From contig MGQD01000160.1 of assembly GCA_001797695.1 (NCBI GenBank), forward strand, positions 5,292-15,422: a stretch of 10,131 nt of DNA. The letters are read 5' to 3'. This DNA comes from Deltaproteobacteria bacterium RBG_13_49_15 (GTDB lineage: Bacteria > Desulfobacterota > Desulfobacteria > Desulfobacterales > UBA2156). The translations under genes and the position numbers were made by a program. This document shows positions 6,398 through 10,131 of the stretch, in pieces (position 1 is the first letter of the stretch; each line of letters begins with the position of its first letter). The notes below the pieces were generated by a model. It had not been told where the DNA came from, did no database searches, and was given only the letters and a program-made list of their open reading frames with translations.

Positions 6398-8110
6398 TCA
6401 GACTTCGGCCGTCAATCCTGTCCGACGGCCTCCGGTTTTCAGGGACACGATTTTCAGCAATCCCAGGACAACCAGGACGATTAAAATAATGCACGTACAC
6501 ATGGCGTTGGCGCTGGCGGTCCAGCCGTCGTTATCCAGCATGATGATTTCGATGGCCGCCAGATGGACCGTTGCCGACACCAGGAAAATGACCGCGCTGA
6601 TGGTGGTCATGGATCTCATGAAAAAATAGAGGAAGTTTTGAAAGAATGCGACACGAGAAAGGGGAAAGATGATCCGGAAAAAGGTACGCAAAGTATCCCC
6701 GCCCAGACTGATGGAAGCCTCCTCGATGGACGGGTCGATATTCCTCAGATTCGAAATGCCGGATAAAATTCCCAGGGTAAAATTGCAGATGATCGTATTG
6801 ATGACCACGATCCAGGGCGTCCCATAGAAAAAATAGTAGGGCTTATTGAACGCCAGGATATACCCCAGCCCCATGACCAGGCCGGGAATCGCAGCGGGCA
6901 TGACGGAGAGCAGATAAATGAACTGCTTGAATAACGGCTTGCGCGTTTCCATGACATAAGCGGCCACCAGCGTGATGAAAGCGCCGACGATGCCGACCAC
7001 CAAAGAAACCCATACGCTGGTCCAGAGGGCCGAATACCCGGCGATGGACGGGAAATGATAATGCCCAAAAGTCAGTGACCAGTCATAGGGCCAGACCTTG
7101 ACGAACGAGCCCAACACGACGATGACAAATATAAGAATAATCCCAAAGGAAATCAGGCTGCAAAATACCGTGAAGCTGATTTTTTTTAAGGGTCTGGAGG
7201 GAGGAATCACCGGCTTGGCGGCACCGCTGATCATGGAAAACGTCTTTCTTGAAATATAATAATTGAATATAAAGGCCATGAGGGAGGGCACCAGCAGGAT
7301 GATGCTGATGGCAGCACCAAGGTCGAACCGGTACAGATTGGTGACCTGCGCATAAATTTCGGTAGCCAGAACATTGTAGTTGCCTCCGATAACCACCGGA
7401 TTCCCGAAGTCCGTGATCGTCAAGTTGAACGTCAATGCGGCGGCGCTGAGTATGCCGTACCTGGCGGAAGGGAGCGTAATACGGGTGAAGACCTTGAAGG
7501 GAGTCGCCCCCAGACTTTCTGCGGCCTCGTCGAGCCGAATGTCCACCGCAGAAAGGGTCGTGTACAAGATCACATAGGCATGGGGTAGGCAATAAAGAAC
7601 CTCGGAAATGATGATGCCGATCGGGCCATAGATGCTCCATTCTGTTCGAATCAGATGCGCCGTGATCAAACCGTTTCGTCCGAACAGATAAATCAGCGCC
7701 AGCGCCTGGACGATGGAAGGAGCCACCAGCGGCATCATGATGATGTTGCGGAAAAAGCCCTTTCCGGCGATCGTGGTGCGCGTCATGCCGTAGGCGAAAA
7801 AAAAGATGATGACGGTGACGATGATCATCGTGACAATGGACACATAAAGACTGTGCCAGAGCGCTCTCACCGTGTAGGCGGTGGTGAAATATCTTTGGAA
7901 ATTGGCAAGGGTGAAATTGGCGACGGCAAACTCGCCCCCTTTGAAAAAACTCAGCTTGAGAATGGCCAACAAGGGAAAAAGCATGAAAAAGAAAAGGAGC
8001 AGGGCGATGAACAGGGTCACGGCCGGCACGACAAACCGGTCGATTTCCATTCGAAGCGGTGAAACCGTGTATCTCTCTATGACATCGCTTCCGCTGGAAT
8101 TGAAAGGCAT
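6398..8110 (-). CDS. ABC transporter permease, two fused permease domains (FbpB/PhnU-like)
   Basis: This is a 570-residue inner-membrane protein made of two binding-protein-dependent permease domains in tandem, with about 12 hydrophobic segments in all. Each half carries the cytoplasmic EAA loop that docks on the ATPase. The first reads DEAAESLGATPF with ITLP following (194-214); the second reads IEEASISLGGDTL with IIFP following (462-483). Fused permeases of this shape occur in ferric-iron, thiamine and putative 2-aminoethylphosphonate importers. The stretch TITDFGNPVVIGGNYNVLAT (231-250) and the MTTISAVIFLV segment (501-511) look most like the iron/aminoethylphosphonate group. Because the protein is a pseudodimer, a single gene can supply the whole channel. 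The ATG at 8110 has AGGGA (8121-8125) ten bases upstream; ATG for M21 is a possible later start. It sits between the ATPase gene (36-base gap) and the dehydrogenase gene (23-base gap), in one operon. Substrate is inferred only from context. Confidence 0.93.
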   Translation of the reverse strand: MPFNSSGSDVIERYTVSPLRMEIDRFVVPAVTLFIALLLFFFMLFPLLAILKLSFFKGGEFAVANFTLANFQRYFTTAYTVRALWHSLYVSIVTMIIVTVIIFFFAYGMTRTTIAGKGFFRNIIMMPLVAPSIVQALALIYLFGRNGLITAHLIRTEWSIYGPIGIIISEVLYCLPHAYVILYTTLSAVDIRLDEAAESLGATPFKVFTRITLPSARYGILSAAALTFNLTITDFGNPVVIGGNYNVLATEIYAQVTNLYRFDLGAAISIILLVPSLMAFIFNYYISRKTFSMISGAAKPVIPPSRPLKKISFTVFCSLISFGIILIFVIVVLGSFVKVWPYDWSLTFGHYHFPSIAGYSALWTSVWVSLVVGIVGAFITLVAAYVMETRKPLFKQFIYLLSVMPAAIPGLVMGLGYILAFNKPYYFFYGTPWIVVINTIICNFTLGILSGISNLRNIDPSIEEASISLGGDTLRTFFRIIFPLSRVAFFQNFLYFFMRSMTTISAVIFLVSATVHLAAIEIIMLDNDGWTASANAMCTCIILIVLVVLGLLKIVSLKTGGRRTGLTAEV

Positions 8111-8146
8111 GTCCGTTCTTTCCCTGGATGGGGAATGGGGTGGCTT

Positions 8147-9235
8147 TTAAATCAGCTTTCTAAAAAGTTCCTTATAGACATGAAACGCATCCGGAGGAAA
8201 GTAGAGCCTGATTTTGTCCCCCCGTTTCAGGTTGCGTCTTTCAAACTCCTTTTCCGAGATATCCACCAGCATCTCCTCGTCTTCCAGCATGAAGGCGACT
8301 CTAACAACGGATCCTAAAAAATTGATGACCTCCACCGTTGTTTCAATAATATTCGAAGGTATCAGGCCTTCTGCAAGGCTTTCGGGAAGGAGCGCGTCGA
8401 TGTTTTCAGGTCGAATGGCAAGGTGCACCGTTTCGCTCTCAACGGCGTCGATACCGAAAACCCTGAACAACCGGGAACCGAATCGAACCCGGTCGTTTTC
8501 TTTTTTTCCGGTAATGAAATTGGATATCCCCACGAAGCCGGCGATAAAACTGGTTTTCGGTTTTTTATAAATTTCCCATGGGGTTCCGATTTGCCGGAAT
8601 TCGCCATTCCGCATGACCACCACCCGGTCCGCTAAAGCCAATGCTTCCTCCTGATCATGGGTCACGTAGATCAGGGTTATTCCAAGCTCCTCCTGGAGCC
8701 GCTTGATCACCGTTCTTAACCGGATACGGATCTTGGCATCCAACGCACTTAACGGTTCATCCAACAGAAGAATTTTCGGTTTGATGGCGAGGGCCCTGCC
8801 GAGGGCCACCCGTTGCTGCTGCCCACCGGAAAGCTGGGACGGATAATGGCTTTCCCATCCTCGGAGGCCGATGAGCCCCAATATCTCATCCACCCGTTCA
8901 TTCATCACCTTCTGAGGCACCTTGCGCATTCTAAGCCCGAATGCGACGTTCTGGTTCACCGTCATGTTGGGAAAAAGAGCGTAGGACTGGAAAACGATGC
9001 CGAATTCTCGCTTTTGAGGGATGACGTTATTGATGACCACGCCATCATAGATGATCTTTCCGGACGTGATTTCTTCAAATCCGGTAATCATCCTCAGAAT
9101 GGTTGTTTTTCCGCATCCGCTCGGGCCCAGGAAACACAAAAATTCTCCCGGTTGGATTTCCAGGCTGACGTTATCGACGGCAATCAGCGAGCCATAGTGT
9201 TTGCTCAAATTCTCCAGGATCAGGTTTTTGGACAT
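8147..9235 (-). CDS. ABC transporter ATP-binding protein (PotA/FbpC type, with TOBE-like domain)
   Basis: This is a 362-residue ATPase that powers the adjacent importer from the cytoplasmic face. Every nucleotide-binding element is visible: Walker A GPSGCGKTT (37-45), Q-loop Q83, signature LSGGQQQR (135-142), Walker B ILLLDE (155-160), D-loop SALD (163-166) and H-loop H193 in VTHDQEEA. The C-terminal 120 or so residues, with HLAIRPENI (271-279) and a following beta-rich part, form the TOBE-like regulatory domain typical of PotA, FbpC and MalK-type subunits. The start MSKNLILENLSKHYG is the normal beginning of the fold. A GAGGAG (9250-9255) lies 14 bases upstream, rather far, and GGGAAG directly abuts the ATG, so initiation may be modest. 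It follows the binding-protein gene after a structured 174-base gap and precedes the permease. Family call is secure; the transported solute is not readable from this subunit. Confidence 0.96.
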   Translation of the reverse strand: MSKNLILENLSKHYGSLIAVDNVSLEIQPGEFLCFLGPSGCGKTTILRMITGFEEITSGKIIYDGVVINNVIPQKREFGIVFQSYALFPNMTVNQNVAFGLRMRKVPQKVMNERVDEILGLIGLRGWESHYPSQLSGGQQQRVALGRALAIKPKILLLDEPLSALDAKIRIRLRTVIKRLQEELGITLIYVTHDQEEALALADRVVVMRNGEFRQIGTPWEIYKKPKTSFIAGFVGISNFITGKKENDRVRFGSRLFRVFGIDAVESETVHLAIRPENIDALLPESLAEGLIPSNIIETTVEVINFLGSVVRVAFMLEDEEMLVDISEKEFERRNLKRGDKIRLYFPPDAFHVYKELFRKLI

Positions 9236-9259
9236 CTTCCCGCCGCGCGCTCCTCAAAA

Positions 9260-9281
9260 GGGGCATCCTGTCGGATACCCC
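9260..9281 (-). terminator. Hairpin with short U-tract upstream of the ATPase gene (attenuator or weak terminator)
   Basis: In minus-strand RNA, GGGGUAUCC pairs with GGAUGCCCC around a GACA loop. All nine pairs form if one G-U wobble is allowed, while in the plus-strand sense the same position is a C/A mismatch. Four U residues follow immediately, which is the shape of a short intrinsic terminator. With only four Us, partial read-through is expected, consistent with the ATPase gene starting about 20 bases further on. Confidence 0.5.
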
Positions 9282-9349
9282 AAAAGGTCCTTAAATCAAT
9301 GGGCGCTCTTCAACATGGGGCGTCAGCCTTCCGCATCCCATAATGAGAG

Positions 9350-9390
9350 GATCGCCTCATCAATCCCAAGAAAGGACTGATGAAGCGATC
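9350..9390 (-). terminator. Long hairpin just after the binding-protein gene (mRNA-stabilising or terminator-like)
   Basis: Arms 9350-9366 and 9374-9390 are 17 bases each with a 7-base loop. As DNA they match at 15 of 17 positions. In minus-strand RNA both mismatches become G-U wobbles, so the whole 17-pair stem can form. It begins 20 bases after the stop of the solute-binding-protein gene. No U-tract follows (the next bases read CUCUCAUUAUG), so it is more likely a 3'-end protecting or processing structure, or part of a Rho-dependent end, than a classic intrinsic terminator. Confidence 0.65.
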
Positions 9391-9409
9391 GATCCGGTTC
9401 AGACGCCAA

Positions 9410-10131
9410 TTATTTCAAGAAGAGCTTCTGCCATACTTCGAGGATTTTTTCGCGGTTTTTCGACTGCCACGGAAAGTCCATGGGCGCAAATTTAATGGTT
9501 TCGATGGCAGGCAGATCCTTGGGTCCGGGAATGCCGGGATAGGTCACACCCAGCTTGAAGGTGGCATACCGTTTCATGGCGCTTTCGCCGATAGCCCAAT
9601 CCAGAAACTTCTTGGCGGCCTTTTCGTTTTTCGCTCCTTTTAACAGCCCATTGGCTTCAAGCTCATAGCCCACACCTTCTTCCGGCAAGACCAAGGCAAC
9701 CGGAAACCCTTTTTCTTTCAAGGAAGAATAAACGAAAGCAAAGGAGCAGCCGATGGCATACTCTCCGGAGGCCGTTAGTTTGGCAGGTTTGGATCCGCTC
9801 TTGATATACTGACCCATGTTTTTATCCAGCTCTTTTAAAAAATCCCAGGCCTTGTTCTGCTCCACCGGCTTGTTTTTATAGTCAGGATCCATAAGGACCA
9901 AAAGGCTGGCGATCTGCAGAAATCCGGTCCCGGAACTGGCGGGATTCGGCATGATCAGCATTCCCTTGTAGGCTGGATTGAGAAGGTCTTTCCAACCTTT
10001 CGGCATGGGGAGCTTCTTTTCCTCTAAAACCTTGGTGTTGGGAACAATAGCGGCCGCATACAAATCGATGGCCGTCCAGTAACCGTCGGGATCCTTGAAT
10101 TTTGCCGGAATTTTATCCCATCCCTTAGCTT
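9410..10131 (-). CDS. ABC transporter periplasmic solute-binding protein, 5' end outside window
   Basis: The frame stays open to the window edge (first full codons read A-K-G-W-D-K-I-P), so the signal peptide and N-terminal lobe start are missing; about 240 C-terminal residues are visible. The TTG at 10061-10063 is an internal leucine, not a start. Features of the type 2 periplasmic binding fold used by ferric-iron and putative 2-aminoethylphosphonate importers (AfuA/COG1840 group) include DPDGYWTAIDLYAAAIVPNT, PKGWKDLLNPAYKGMLIMPN, NPASSGTGFLQ, the ligand-lobe segment LPEEGVGYELEANGLLKGAKN and a C-terminal PWQSKNREKILEVWQKLF. The protein would capture the solute outside the inner membrane and deliver it to the permease and ATPase encoded downstream. 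It is first in the visible part of the operon and is separated from the ATPase gene by two hairpins. The iron-binding tyrosine pair of true FbpA proteins could not be confirmed, and the demethylating enzyme downstream argues for an organic ligand. Confidence 0.9.
   Translation of the reverse strand, partial: AKGWDKIPAKFKDPDGYWTAIDLYAAAIVPNTKVLEEKKLPMPKGWKDLLNPAYKGMLIMPNPASSGTGFLQIASLLVLMDPDYKNKPVEQNKAWDFLKELDKNMGQYIKSGSKPAKLTASGEYAIGCSFAFVYSSLKEKGFPVALVLPEEGVGYELEANGLLKGAKNEKAAKKFLDWAIGESAMKRYATFKLGVTYPGIPGPKDLPAIETIKFAPMDFPWQSKNREKILEVWQKLFLK

Larger units (their letters stand above)
9236..9409 (-). other. Structured intergenic region between binding-protein and ATPase genes
   Basis: This 174-base spacer is by far the longest in the window; others are 23-37 bases or overlaps. 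It holds two hairpins, described separately, and no supportable gene. I looked for a minus-strand promoter: TTGATG followed after 15 bases by TATGGG is the nearest match and is too weak to call. The likely role is to reduce or tune expression of the transporter membrane genes relative to the abundant binding protein. Confidence 0.6.

Noticed and set aside
6375..6500. Possible 42-residue N-terminal extension of the dehydrogenase
   Set aside because: It overlaps the permease C-terminus, has no membrane or targeting character, and a strong ribosome binding site marks the ATG at 6374.
6398..9235. Naming the ABC genes phnT/phnU or fbpC/fbpB
   Set aside because: Family likeness is shared by importers of different substrates and the neighbouring enzyme points elsewhere, so a symbol would overstate what is known.
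8813..9343. 176-codon plus-strand frame across the start of the ATPase gene
   Set aside because: It is antisense to the Walker A and signature region of a clear ATPase, and its translation has no family features.
9321..9349. Minus-strand promoter ahead of the ATPase gene
   Set aside because: The best -35/-10 pair has a 15-base spacer and poor matches, and it abuts a hairpin arm; it is not distinguishable from chance.
10061..10063. TTG as a start codon of the binding-protein gene
   Set aside because: The frame continues upstream to the window edge with typical binding-protein sequence, so this is an internal leucine.

Overview
The window has no RNA genes, mobile elements, CRISPR arrays or long gaps. 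It is densely coding, with base composition near balanced or slightly GC-rich by eye. Two convergent gene blocks of bacterial type end only 30 bases apart. TRAP transport, a stand-alone universal stress protein, HAD hydrolases and a mitochondrial-type dimethylglycine/sarcosine dehydrogenase would fit a proteobacterium or a member of Desulfobacterota living on small organic solutes. That taxonomic guess is inference only; no marker gene is present.

Left block, plus strand (1-3920): the 3' end of a TRAP small permease (DctQ type), a complete TRAP large permease (DctM type, FcbT3/COG4664-like), a UspA-family protein 25 bases downstream, then two different HAD-superfamily hydrolases. Overlapping stop and start codons (ATGA at 266 and probably at 2916) and short gaps suggest one operon. 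The TRAP plus UspA order recalls the ectoine system TeaABC-TeaD, in which the UspA protein modulates the transporter. The HAD substrates are unknown.

Right block, minus strand (10131 down to 3951), in transcription order: a 5'-truncated periplasmic solute-binding protein, an ABC ATPase, a fused two-domain ABC permease, and an 807-residue FAD plus folate-domain enzyme of the dimethylglycine/sarcosine dehydrogenase family. The transporter resembles the ferric-iron / putative 2-aminoethylphosphonate import family. Its close linkage to a demethylating dehydrogenase suggests that it imports an N-methylated amine or amino acid which the last enzyme oxidises, passing a one-carbon unit to tetrahydrofolate.

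The most unusual non-coding region is the 174-base gap between the binding-protein gene and the ATPase gene. It holds two hairpins whose imperfect DNA arms become fully paired (by G-U wobbles) only in the minus-strand RNA. This fits RNA elements that let the binding protein be made in excess over the membrane components. I found no clearly undescribed system. The best leads are the transporter-dehydrogenase pairing, the strand-specific RNA hairpins and the TRAP/UspA/double-HAD cluster.
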